From NCBI GenBank assembly GCA_949316495.1, contig OX439011.1:21109995-21173994 (forward strand): a DNA stretch of 64,000 bases, read 5' to 3'. This DNA is from Amphiduros pacificus. Taxonomy: Eukaryota; Annelida; Polychaeta; Phyllodocida; Hesionidae. This document shows positions 1 to 10,749 of the stretch, in pieces. The notes beneath the pieces were generated by a model. It was not told where the DNA came from, searched no databases, and saw nothing but the letters and a program-made list of their open reading frames with translations. The position numbers and the translations under genes are program-made. The first letter of the stretch is position 1; every line of letters starts with the position of its first letter.

Positions 1-820
1 CTGGCAACGTTGCTCCTTGCAGTGTTTTCAATATATCTGCAGTCTCATCAGAGATTTGTCACAGTTTATAAACAATAAAAGAAGATATTATCAAATAATA
101 ATTTTTGGATCCCATCAATGAGATGATAAACATGACAAGCCACCTGTCAATGTTACTACTGAGGGAGGGAGATGTCTACATGCACCTATCCCTATCAATA
201 CACCGGTTGAATAGAGAACCATGTTGAGGGTGACAATGATTCATGGCATATCTTAAGATTCTTAGTGCAATATTTCAATTGGCACATTTAAAAGACATGA
301 GAAGTAAATATATTGATCACCAATTCATGGTTTATGTTTCTTCCCCTCAAAATAAGTGCATAACTCCTATAATGATGATATATGTATTTTACCCAGACTG
401 ACATTCAGTGGCCGGCCAGACCACTGACCATACATAACCTGGATCACATAGAAAGTAATCTCCTTCATAGATCAGAACAACTGATCAATGTTTTTCAAAA
501 GCTAAACTAGCATGCAAGACTAAGCAATGTAATCAAATATTCCAATGAGAAAATGTTATATAAGTATTGATGAAACAAACTGAAGGTTTAAATTGGGGCA
601 GGACGTGGGAGGTATTGTTTGTATTTCTAAAATTTTTATCTATTGTTGGCATTTTTTTTCATTTATTGCACTAATATCAATTACCACATTTGCTTCCATA
701 ATCATTTCTAGTTGAATAGCCTCTGATTGTGCTGAGGTGAAACGTTTTTCTCTCTAAGATGAGATACAAAACATGTGATCTATTTTGCAAGAGAAAGTTT
801 CTTGTTATGACTCTCAGGAA
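1..820. other. AT-rich DNA, no gene seen
   Basis: No credible exon, RNA gene or tandem repeat was recognised; presumed intronic to the minus-strand locus. Confidence 0.6.
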
Positions 821-826
821 AAAAAA

Positions 827-2057
827 CACCTATCATCATGAAGACTAAACACTTCATTTATAACAGTACTGATGGAAGATGCACCTATCATCGTGAAGAC
901 TAAACACTTCACTTGTAACAGTACTGATGGAAGATGCACCTATCATCGTGAAGACTAAACACTTCACTTATAACAGTACTGATGGATGCTGCACCTATCA
1001 TCATGAAGACTAAATACTTCACTTATAATAGTACTGATAGAAGATGCACCTATCATCATTGAGACTAAACACTTCACTTATAACAGTACTGATGGAAGAT
1101 GCACCTATCATCATGAAGACTAAATACTTCACTTATAATAGTACTGATAGAAGATGCACCTATCATCATTGAGACTAAACACTTCACTTATAACAGTACT
1201 GATGGAAGATGCACCTATCATCATGGAGACTAAACACTTCACTTATAACAGTACTGATGGAAGATGCACCTATCATCATGGAGACTAAACACTTCACTTA
1301 TAACAGTACTGATGGAAGATGCACCTATCATCATGGAGACTAAACACTTCACTTATAATAGTACTGATGGAAGATGCACCTATCATCATGGAGACTAAAC
1401 ACTTCACTTATAATAGTACTGATGGAAGATGCACCTATCATCATGGAGACTAAACACTTCACTTTTAATAGTACTGATGGAAGATGCACCTATCATCATG
1501 GAGACTAAACACTTCACTTATAATAGTACTGATGGAAGATGCACCTATCATCATGGAGACTAAACACTTCACTTTTAACAGTACTGATGGAAGATGCACC
1601 TATCATCAAGGAGACTAAACACTTTACTTATAATAGTACTGATGGAAGATGCACCTATCATCATGGAGACTAAACACTTTACTTATAATAGTACTGATGG
1701 AAGATGCACCTATCATCATGGAGACTAAACACTTTACTTATAATAGTACTGATGGAAGATGCACCTATCATCATGGAGACTAAACACTTTACTTATAATA
1801 GTACTGATGGAAGATGCACCTATCATCATGAAGACTAAACACTTCATTTATAACAGTACTGATGGAAGATGCACCTATCATCATTGAGACTAAACACTTC
1901 ATTTATAACAGTACTGATGGAAGATGCACCTATCATCATGGAGACTAAACACTTCACTTATAACAGTACTGATGGAAGATGCACCTATCATCATGGAGAC
2001 TAAACACTTCACTTGTAACAGTACTGGTGGAAGATGAACCTATCATTGTAAAGACTA
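827..2057. repeat. 55-bp minisatellite, about 22 copies
   Basis: Units contain CACCTATCATCATGGAGACT and TAACAGTACTGATGG. Small variants (TCATG/TCGTG, AACAG/AATAG) are shared between neighbouring units, as expected of unequal exchange. Confidence 0.95.
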
Positions 2058-2171
2058 ATTCCATGTATGATACAGCACTGAGAGGTGCACCATCAAAAAT
2101 ACCTACCCACTGAAGCACAAATATGAGAATACTAAAAATATATATTCCTGATCATTCTTAAACAGTTACAG

Positions 2172-2412
2172 TAAACATTCATTTGGTCATGCATGAACTT
2201 GACCAAATTATGTCACCAATACGACGATTGCATGACGATATTGTGTAATGAATGAGGTATGCATGATCAATCAGTGTTATGCAACAGCCATGCATGACCA
2301 GATGATATAAGGCAACAGCCATGCATGACCAGATGATATCAGGCAACAGCCATGCATGACCAGATGATATCAGGCAATAGCCATACACATGTGTGACACA
2401 ATATATGTTTAT
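2172..2412. mobile_element. Diverged MITE-like copy with internal 30-bp repeats
   Basis: The left end resembles the GGTCATGCATGAA terminal region of the palindromic family seen elsewhere in the window. Four CAACAGCCATGCATGACCAG units at 2282-2385 expand it internally. Confidence 0.45.
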
Positions 2413-2607
2413 AACTGTTAAACTCAATGGATCAAAAAGTGGTCACCATCAAACATGGATCCCTGAAATTAACATAGTTCTACCTCATGTCTGAAAAATA
2501 AAATTGAATGTCTACCTCATTCCTGAACATATTTGACCCCAGAGAGGTCAATTGAATAGATAATACATGAAAGCTATTGCAATTAAAATTTGCATATTTT
2601 TTTTTAC

Positions 2608-2665
2608 CTGGTGAAGTCCCCGTCACTCTCCAGCCTTCAGTAACCTCCCAGTCCCAGCTCCCAGT
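2608..2665 (-). CDS. Candidate shared downstream coding exon (58 nt, enters phase 0)
   Basis: The segment lies between aaatcag| and CACCAG|gtaaaa on the minus strand. It reads in phase 0 as TGSWDWEVTEGWRVTGTSP plus one base. The four-tryptophan peptide stands out from the TA-rich and poly-A sequence on both sides, and the entry phase is what all three giant exons require. It is therefore the best candidate in the window for an exon shared by the alternative isoforms. The weak point is the acceptor: its upstream tract is a TA microsatellite, not pyrimidine-rich. Family not recognised. Confidence 0.35.
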
Positions 2666-3349
2666 CTGATTTATATATATATATATATGATATATTACAT
2701 CGATATATTGCGGTATGATGTTTACGATGGTCTCGTGTGTATGTGGTCCACAGCGGGAACCTTTCTGCACACGCTAGGAATCCCACCAATCTGGTCATTT
2801 CACATGAAGTTTACAACCGTCAGTCAAGTAGTATGACACTCCAGGGACTTGATCAGTCAGGTTTATGTATATATATAGTCCCCCATTCATCACGTTTGAC
2901 ATATTCCTTATAATAATAACATTCCTTGTCATAATAAAGCCCAATCTTCATGTTCTTATAACAAAACATAAAGTCATTGTCTATTTGTCCTGAACTCAAT
3001 CAAAGAGCCGAGGTCCTTTGACTCAATTGCAATTTATACTCACATGGACAGCCAGTCCCAATTATTTTTTTATCTCTTAATCTTATCTATGTTATTTTGT
3101 CTATTGAAAACTGTAGCATGAGCAAATTAAGTTATTTCATAAGGTAAGTATATATAGGTATGTAGGAAAGGTATATCTGATATTATATGGTCCATAGGAA
3201 AGTTTCACTTGGAACTTAAAGGGAACATTGAGGTTTGAAGTTTGGTCAACATAGCTCCTATTGAAATAGCGATGTTGGGTAGGTATATAGGGTAGAGTAT
3301 GGGTTGGTACGTAGGAAAAGTATATATGCCTCTGTTCTATAGGGCAGGT

Positions 3350-3645
3350 ACATATATGTTGTAGAGGATAGGTATATATTTTACAGGATATGTATGTATT
3401 ATATAGGATAGGTATGTATTATATAGGATAGGCATATATATATATAGGATAGGCATATATTCTATAGGATAGGGATATATTATATAGGATAGGTATATAT
3501 TATATAGGATAGGGATATATTATATAGGATAGGTATATATTATATAGGATAGGTATATATTATATAGGATAGGGATATATTATATAGGATAGGGATATAT
3601 TATATAGGATAGGTATATATTATATAGGACAGGTATATATTATCT
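3350..3645. repeat. 20-bp AT-rich minisatellite
   Basis: About 15 units of TATATAGGATAGG(G/T)ATATAT. An 11-bp-stem inverted repeat (TGAGAGCAATA ... TATTGCTCTCA) follows at 3645-3676. Confidence 0.9.
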
Positions 3646-4040
3646 GAGAGCAATATATAATTTATTATTGCTCTCATATATTATATAGGAAACAAAACAT
3701 AATTGCCCTGTTTGCTTTCTATGGAAGTTAATGATCCCTCCTCTGCACTACACAGGTAGTATTCAATTACTACCTCTGCAGTCATTGCCCTGTTTTTCAT
3801 CTCATTCAAAGTTTGGAAATTCCCAAGTCATAAGTACTTGCCTTGCTCACAAAAATATCATCAAATCTGAATTGACCAACATCAGGTCATAAACTGTAAC
3901 CAGGTGTCTGGCACATATACTGACCAATCAGTACAACTGCCAGTACAGAACAAATCTATTTATATTCTTTCACCACTGATTTGACAGCCAGATTTTTCTG
4001 AATACTAATGGCTTGCGCTGGATTTTGTTTGCACATTTAT

Positions 4041-4340
4041 AGCTTTGGTGGCAGGGACTGATATGATAGAGAAGTCCTGCTATGGAGGGTAGCTTTGGTG
4101 GCAGGGACTGATATGATAGAGAAGTCCTGCTATGGAGGGTAGCTTTGGTGGCAGGGACTGATATGATAGAGAAGTCCTGCTATGGAGGGTAGCTTTGGTG
4201 GCAGGGACTGATATGATAGAGAAGTCCTGCTATGGAGGGTAGCTTTGGTGGCAGGGACTGATATGATAGAGAAGTCCTGCTGTGGAGGGTAGCGTTGGTG
4301 GCAGGGACTGATATGATAGAGAAGTCCTGCTGTGGAGGGT
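4041..4340. repeat. 50-bp minisatellite, exactly six copies
   Basis: Six nearly identical 50-bp units; only the last two differ at a few bases, so the array is young. Confidence 0.95.
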
Positions 4341-4344
4341 AAAT

Positions 4345-6300
4345 GATCCCAAACACTGACCATTTTCTGACCAATACTGGACTGAGCTTCAGTTCTGTTA
4401 CATAATCCATCTAGGATCGTTACAACTTCACCATTCAATGTCAAGATGTTTTGGTCATTAGTGCCATAACCCAATATATTATACTATTACACATAACACT
4501 GGAAACAAGTGTTGGTTTTAAATCTAACGCTTGACTGGTGATTGATCAAAAAGTTAAATACCTCTCAGAACATTAATCTACGGAACGGTCTGGTGATATG
4601 AGATTGCTTTGGCCAAAATTGAGTTCTGTTCAGTAGTTTTATTTACTCAGTCTACAACATTTCTCACTCATGTAAGTTTCTGTGTGAAAAAACAACTAAC
4701 ATGTCCAGAAATATCCGGTCTCAAAGGCAGAGTACAAGTGAAAACATTGTGCTATTATAAGAAAAAGTAAGTCTCAGGAAATGTTGGTTGTCTGCTGCGA
4801 CCTGGTGAGGATAAGGCAATTATGTTCTTTGTTTTGGAGCTCTTAGACTCATTATATTTCAATTCATCACAAGTCTATTAAAACATTGATATTTCCAGGC
4901 ACTTACCCACAGGGCAAGTAACTTTTTGAAATCTAGTTGCCCTGACATCTATTTCACTTGTACTGATTCAAACCTAGAATTATTGCTAATAATGAGGCTT
5001 CTAGCTCAGTATGTTTTCAGCAAAAGAGATGATTTTCAAACTTGTTTTCAAGACAAAATAATTTTAAAAAAATCCAGTTGCCCTTACCTGGCCAGGAGAA
5101 CCAAAAAACACCTCAGATTATATAATCAGAATCATTATTTTGGCCACCAGGTGGAAGCAAAGCCATCAAGTTTTCTTACTCCAACAAATATATTTCAGAG
5201 ACATAAAGATACAAAATATAAACAAAATCAATGACCTTTACATTTCTGACACTATTGGCCTACTTCTCGCATGCATATGGCAGGGTACAAACTGGCAAAC
5301 TACATGATATGTTTTGTGATTGCAGATGAAGTGCTGATGCAATCAAAGTATTTGAAAATAGAAGCACAGCATTTACGTTGTCTGCTGGTTTTGTGCTTTT
5401 CCCTGTTTCAATTATTTTCACAAAATATATACTTTTTAGGGGAATATTTTTGTATTTGACTGTAATGAAAAATCTCACATTTTGATCGTTTACTATCATC
5501 TTGCACTTGCTCCCACATTTAGCAATATTCAGACACTGAAAGCAGCTCGAATAACAGGATTTATAAATTATCATGTGGACCAAATCTGTTATCAAAAGCC
5601 TGGAGGTGTTATGCAAACATCAGGCTGTTGGCCATGTATTAATAAACCCTCCCCTCTCTCCCCCAACACACACACATAACACGCTGCTCCCCTGGCTTAG
5701 CATCACTCTTCTGACAAGAAGATGCACATTATTTATAGAGAACAAATCCACACAGTAAATATTTCTGAGGCAAGCTGCAATTTTTCTTCGAAGTCAAGGT
5801 CATCTTTTGACTGTTACCATCCATTATGAACCTTTTTTATGCTGTGAGGGCCCATACTACTTGAGGAGGGAGCCAGAAACTAAGTCTAGACTTAGAGAAA
5901 TACACCTCAATTAGTTTAGGTAATCTTGGGAAAGTTTTCACATGCAAACTTTTGAAGGAGGTATCAATAAAAATAATTTATGTCAATTTGTGATGTAATC
6001 CCCCTACATATCAAATGGATTTCTGAAACGAAAATATCATGAGATAAGTTAAATTCAAGCGTAATTGATTTCTGCTAATATCACATATAATTTGTTTCTA
6101 ATTTTTATAGATTTTAAAGAAAAGAAGAAGGTGAAGGATACCAAGTATATCCTGTTATCATGACCAGCCAGTCCAGTGTCTGTGTTCCCAGCTCAGGCAA
6201 TGATATCAATATATAGCTAAGTGCCCCAAAAATACATACACCAAAGTCCCATCAAACTTCCTCAACAGATTCCTGGCATTAGACACCAGTATGTATACCT
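4345..6300. other. No gene supported; diverged repeat at about 4890-5170
   Basis: Recurring GGGCAAGTAACTTTTT and AGTTGCCCT fragments at 4890-5170 look like an old interspersed repeat. A CTCF-like GGCCACCAGGTGGAAG is at 5141-5156. Small open frames here have no coding character. Confidence 0.5.
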
Positions 6301-6309
6301 CAGTGTACA

Positions 6310-6515
6310 GTTAGAGCCAAACATCTATATGGTCACGCATAAATGTGATATAATAAGGTCATGGCTATCATCTGTTCTTGCACAGCTGTTGTGTGCATTA
6401 TTTGGTCACACATACCTCATGCATGGCACAATATAGTCATGCAATGGTCATCAGTAACCTCATCAGTGACCTCATTTGGTCATGTCCATGCGTGACCGAA
6501 TAGATGATTTGCTCA
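6310..6515. mobile_element. MITE-like palindromic element
   Basis: Left end GAGCCAAACATCTATATGG and right end CATGCGTGACCGAATAGATG form diverged terminal inverted repeats. Confidence 0.65.
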
Positions 6516-6596
6516 AACTGGTTATATTGAATATATTCAACCATAAATCATCATATGTATGGGAGCAATTATCATACGAGTGTCAATATGAATACA

Positions 6597-6965
6597 CACT
6601 CAGTCAACAGCCCTACTCATCTCACAAGGTCAACAGCCCTACTCATCTCACAAGGTCAACAGCCCTACTCATCTCATAAGGTCAACAGCCCTACTCATCT
6701 CACAAGGTCAACGGCCCTACCTACTCATCTCACAAGGTCAACAGCCCTACCTACTCATCTTACAAGGTCAACAGCCCTACTCATCTTACGAGGTCAACAG
6801 CCCTACTCATCTCACAAGGTCAACAGCCCTACCTACTCATCTCACAAGGTCAACAGCCCTACCTACTCATCTCACAAGGTCAACAGCCCTACCTACTCAT
6901 CTCACAAGGTCAACAGCCCTACCTACTCATCTCACAAGGTCAACAGCCCTATTCATCTCACAAAA
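6597..6965. repeat. 26/30-bp minisatellite
   Basis: About 13 units of AAGGTCAACAGCCCTACTCA with or without an extra CTAC. It keeps a reading frame by unit length only; not a gene. Confidence 0.93.
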
Positions 6966-7272
6966 TGAGATGGAAGCTAGTAATTCTATTTCATGGCAGG
7001 CTAAATGTCAACTTACCATCTTATAATATTGCAAAAAATCAAAGATAGTGTATTCCACCATGAGCCATGACCTGCTGACCTTCTTCAAGGTCAATTACAC
7101 TGACCTGTACCATGCTTGTTTACCATCCTAACATTGGAATAATGAACATTGCAAATATCACAAGAACTTATACCATAAATCAATAATTGAGGCATTGGTC
7201 ACAGAATACGGATCTCATATGACATACAGATATTACTATTCTGAGTTAGATTCTCATTGAAGCAAACTTTAC

Positions 7273-7377
7273 CTGTTGAGAGATTTGTTTTTCACCTGCC
7301 TGTTGGTATGTGAATTCTCCGATACCCAGGTACCTGTGCAGCATATACTGGCTGTGAAACAGTCTCCTGCCGGGCAT
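7273..7377 (-). CDS. Candidate short alternative first exon, 35 codons
   Basis: In a GC-richer island inside AT-rich DNA, an ATG (A at -3) opens a protein-like peptide beginning MPGRRLFHSQYMLHRYLG and ending GEKQISQQ directly at CAACAG|gtaaag, a strong donor in phase 0. Start and donor phase match those of the three giant exons, so it could feed the same downstream exons. The frame stays open about 14 codons upstream of the ATG, so an internal exon entered from an acceptor such as attag at about 7405 is also possible; that version would need a phase-2 upstream exon. The peptide is not recognised. Short ATG-to-donor stretches do occur by chance. Confidence 0.35.
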
Positions 7378-7399
7378 CTTACTACCGGAGAAGCTAATC

Positions 7400-7892
7400 C
7401 AGGTCAATTAATCCTGACACAACACTAATCCTCCACATTATCCACAGGTCCATTATTCATGTTCCATAATCAAGCAATGTTGTGATATATAGTGTTATAC
7501 CACTCAGTTACTGCACAGAGAAATAATATTGTACTTTCTCTATGGTGACTGCCTCAGTTGTTAATATCCCACCATCAGAGAATGTTATATAGTGTTATAC
7601 CATATGGCTACTACAAAGAGAAATAATACATCTTGTACTTTCTCTACAACCACCACGGCTTCAGTAGGTTAATATCTCAACATCAGAGGATTTAACATGT
7701 TATGTGCAATACTCCAAAGTGTTTCTCAGCATTAACTAAGCAGTTTCTCAGTGATTAGATACAATCCTATCTCCCGGCAGGAAAGGCAGATATTAGTGAA
7801 TGTAGCTTATTTCTTGTCCATGTTGCCATTTCTCTGATACAGAGGGTGAAACTTGACCCATGTGCCTGCCTGCCTGTATGCAAGTATACATT

Positions 7893-7930
<38 letters not shown>

Positions 7931-9140
7931 CTAAATCCTAATCAGCAGATGATCTCTTTTCAGTAATCTGATCTTCAGAGGAAACCTAATACTTTATGTA
8001 CATCTCTATGTGTGTATGTAGTGCATTGAACTGCAATCGAGAGACGAGAGACGGAGGTCGCCTTGGCCTGAGTTGCTGGCTTGTGGCTTCCAATCATCTT
8101 ATTTGCAAATATATTATCATACAAATCCCCAAATCCTTTTAATTAAAAAGCAACACTTTTACATGGCATCTGAACATGCACCGGTGGCTAATGTTACTCA
8201 AGTCACTGAAATCTCAAGGACATCAGGATTTCAAAATTGTCTAAACCTCAAAGAAAATATAGTCAACTCTCATCCATATAACTACTTTGAGTTGATATTG
8301 CTATTTATATCATTATTGATATTACTCTTTGACTACTTTTAGATTTAACCTGATTAGAATTCATTTCAAAGTTGATTGAACTACAGATTTTTGCATAATT
8401 CTGATGTTTTGTAGAAGTGAGGCTTTTATATGTATGAGTAATGCTCTGATTGGTTGATATTAAATAATCAACATCCATCACCCCCCACCTTTCGACAGCC
8501 CCCCCACAACACCCCCAATCCCCCCCATTGTCATGTCACATCCTTAAACAAAGTCAAATCAATCATAATTTCCCTAATACAATACCATTAAATATTGACT
8601 GCACAAGTGAGAGTGATTGAAATAACATATTTATCTTGAGATCATAAAAATAAAATGACAATGCATTTTTAAATAATGGATTGCATGATGTAAACTGAAA
8701 AAAATACACAATTTTGAAATAAAGAAAAATATCCCATGAAGAATGAAATATATGTTCAGATAATCCAGATTTTTAAACTGTTTACATTCAGTGCGAGCAC
8801 CCCACACCTTTCCTTCCACATCTCCTTCTGCCTATTAATATTTGAGCACCCAACATTTCTGTGGACACCACACACAGCACATTGTTTGATTATAAATCTC
8901 ATGTCTGATTTCTGTGTGCAAAGCTTTTAATCCTGAATATCAAAATATTGACACACTGCGAGGTCATGTGTGATCACAAGGTCAATCTTTCCATTCTCAA
9001 GTCCTAATATTGACCTTAATCTAAACCTGTTTGTTGTCAATTACATTTTACACGTACATACATGCTGTTCTGTTGATACATCTATTTAGTCAAATTTTGT
9101 TGGCTCTTGACCAGTTATGACACTCACAGGCAACAATTGA
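7400..9140. other. No gene supported; C-tract at 8480-8526
   Basis: Apart from the GT run and four C-tracts at 8480-8526, this is ordinary AT-rich sequence. Open frames at 8073-8342 have no splice or codon support. Confidence 0.5.
7895..7929. repeat. (GT)n microsatellite
   Basis: About 17 GT dinucleotides. Confidence 0.9.
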
Positions 9141-9149
9141 CTGTACAAT

Positions 9150-9740
9150 ATGGTTCTGAATGGTGAGGTTCAGAATGGTGAGGCTCTGAATGGAGAGGCT
9201 CTGAATGGTGAGGCTCTGAATGGAGAGGTTCTGAATGACGAGGCTCTGAATGGCTGGGCTTTGAATGGTGAGGCTCTGAATGGCTGGGCTCTGAATGGTG
9301 AGGCTCTGAATGGTGGGGCTCTGAATGGTGAGGCTCTGAATGGTGGGGCTCTGAATGGTGATGCTCTAAATGGTGAGGCTCTGAATGGTGAGGCTCTGAA
9401 TGGAGAGGTTCTGAATGGTGAGGCTCTGAATGTTGGGGCTCTGAATGGTGAGGCTCTGAATGGTGAGGCTCTGAATGGCTGGGCTCTGAATGGTGAGGTT
9501 CTGAATGGCAAGGCTCTGAATGGTGAGGCTCTGAATGGTGGGGCTCTGAATGGTGAGGCTCTGAATGGTGAGGCTCTGAATGGTGAGGCTCTGAATGGCT
9601 GGGCTCTGAATGGTGAGGTTCTGAATGGTGAGGTTCTGAATGGTGAGGTTCTGAATGGCAAGGCTCTGAATGGTGAGGCTCTGAATGGCAAGGTTCTGAA
9701 TAGTGAGGCTCTGAATGGTGAGGCTCTGGTGATTAAATGG
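9150..9740. repeat. 15-bp minisatellite, about 39 copies
   Basis: GCTCTGAATGGTGAG units with GAG/GGG/TGG/AAG variants. The unit length is a multiple of three, so frames are open on both strands (ALNGE one way, PFRAS the other). Confidence 0.95.
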
Positions 9741-9991
9741 TGATTCTGAACAACAAATTTCTGTCAGAGAACTATGCCAGTGTTTGTTGGAATGAGTTAA
9801 CTTTGTACTCATCAAATATGTAATACAGAACTTTGACAGTATATATATGACCTGTCCCTCATGACCATCACACTGAACCATACACAAATCATCAAATTGG
9901 AAAGGATAAAATTACACTTGGTTTTAGCTTTTTTGGAGAATGTGGTTTGCTACTTCACTTCACACCATTTTCTACTACAAATTAAAGCTTT

Positions 9992-10160
<169 letters not shown>

Positions 10161-10672
10161 TCAGGTCTCAGGAGTCAAAACTATTAACCTTAGAATACCT
10201 TATATCTAAAAATATATCTCTTTTTTATGTTCCAGGATGACATTATAAATTAAGATCTCAACAATGAAAATGCTTTCATGGATGAGATTTGATAGAACAG
10301 AGCAGTGATATAAAGTTGGCAGGATAGAATAGATACAAAGATGGAAATATATATATAGAGATAGAGAGAAATAGAGAAAGACCAATCATAGAACCATGCT
10401 GACAACCTTCACACCAAGGATAGGTAGAAATGCATATATAGATGACAGGATGTATAGAAGACTCGTCGGCACACACATTACCTTTGCAAATCATATCTCC
10501 GTTATCTAGCTTTCAAAATTCCTTCCTCTCACATATTTTTCTGATTGGGTAAATAAAAAAAAATGATAAATACCAATAAATCTCTTTCCCACTAATTGAA
10601 TTTACAATTCTCAAAGACAAATTGGTAAATTAGTCTGTTACTTCTCAGTGCTTGAGTTACAACATTTGTGAT

Positions 10673-10690
10673 CCACCAGGTGGCAGTATG
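10673..10690 (+). promoter_or_regulatory. CTCF-like motif just beyond the donor of the 4231-codon exon
   Basis: CCACCAGGTGGCAGTATG lies about 60 bases into the intron. Confidence 0.4.
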
Positions 10691-10749
10691 GCTCACTCAA
10701 GCATTGAGAATTGTGATGAAATAGGATAATTTGCAGACTACACACCTAC

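Noticed and set aside
4898-4960. Minus-strand ATG reaching a gtaagt donor in phase 0 (peptide MSGQLDFKKLLALW)
   Set aside because: Lies in a diverged interspersed repeat and has a poor initiation context; shows that short phase-0 ATG-to-donor stretches arise by chance.
9150-9743. 197-codon plus-strand ORF as a gene
   Set aside because: Pure 15-bp tandem repeat, open on both strands, no splice sites or flanking coding sequence.
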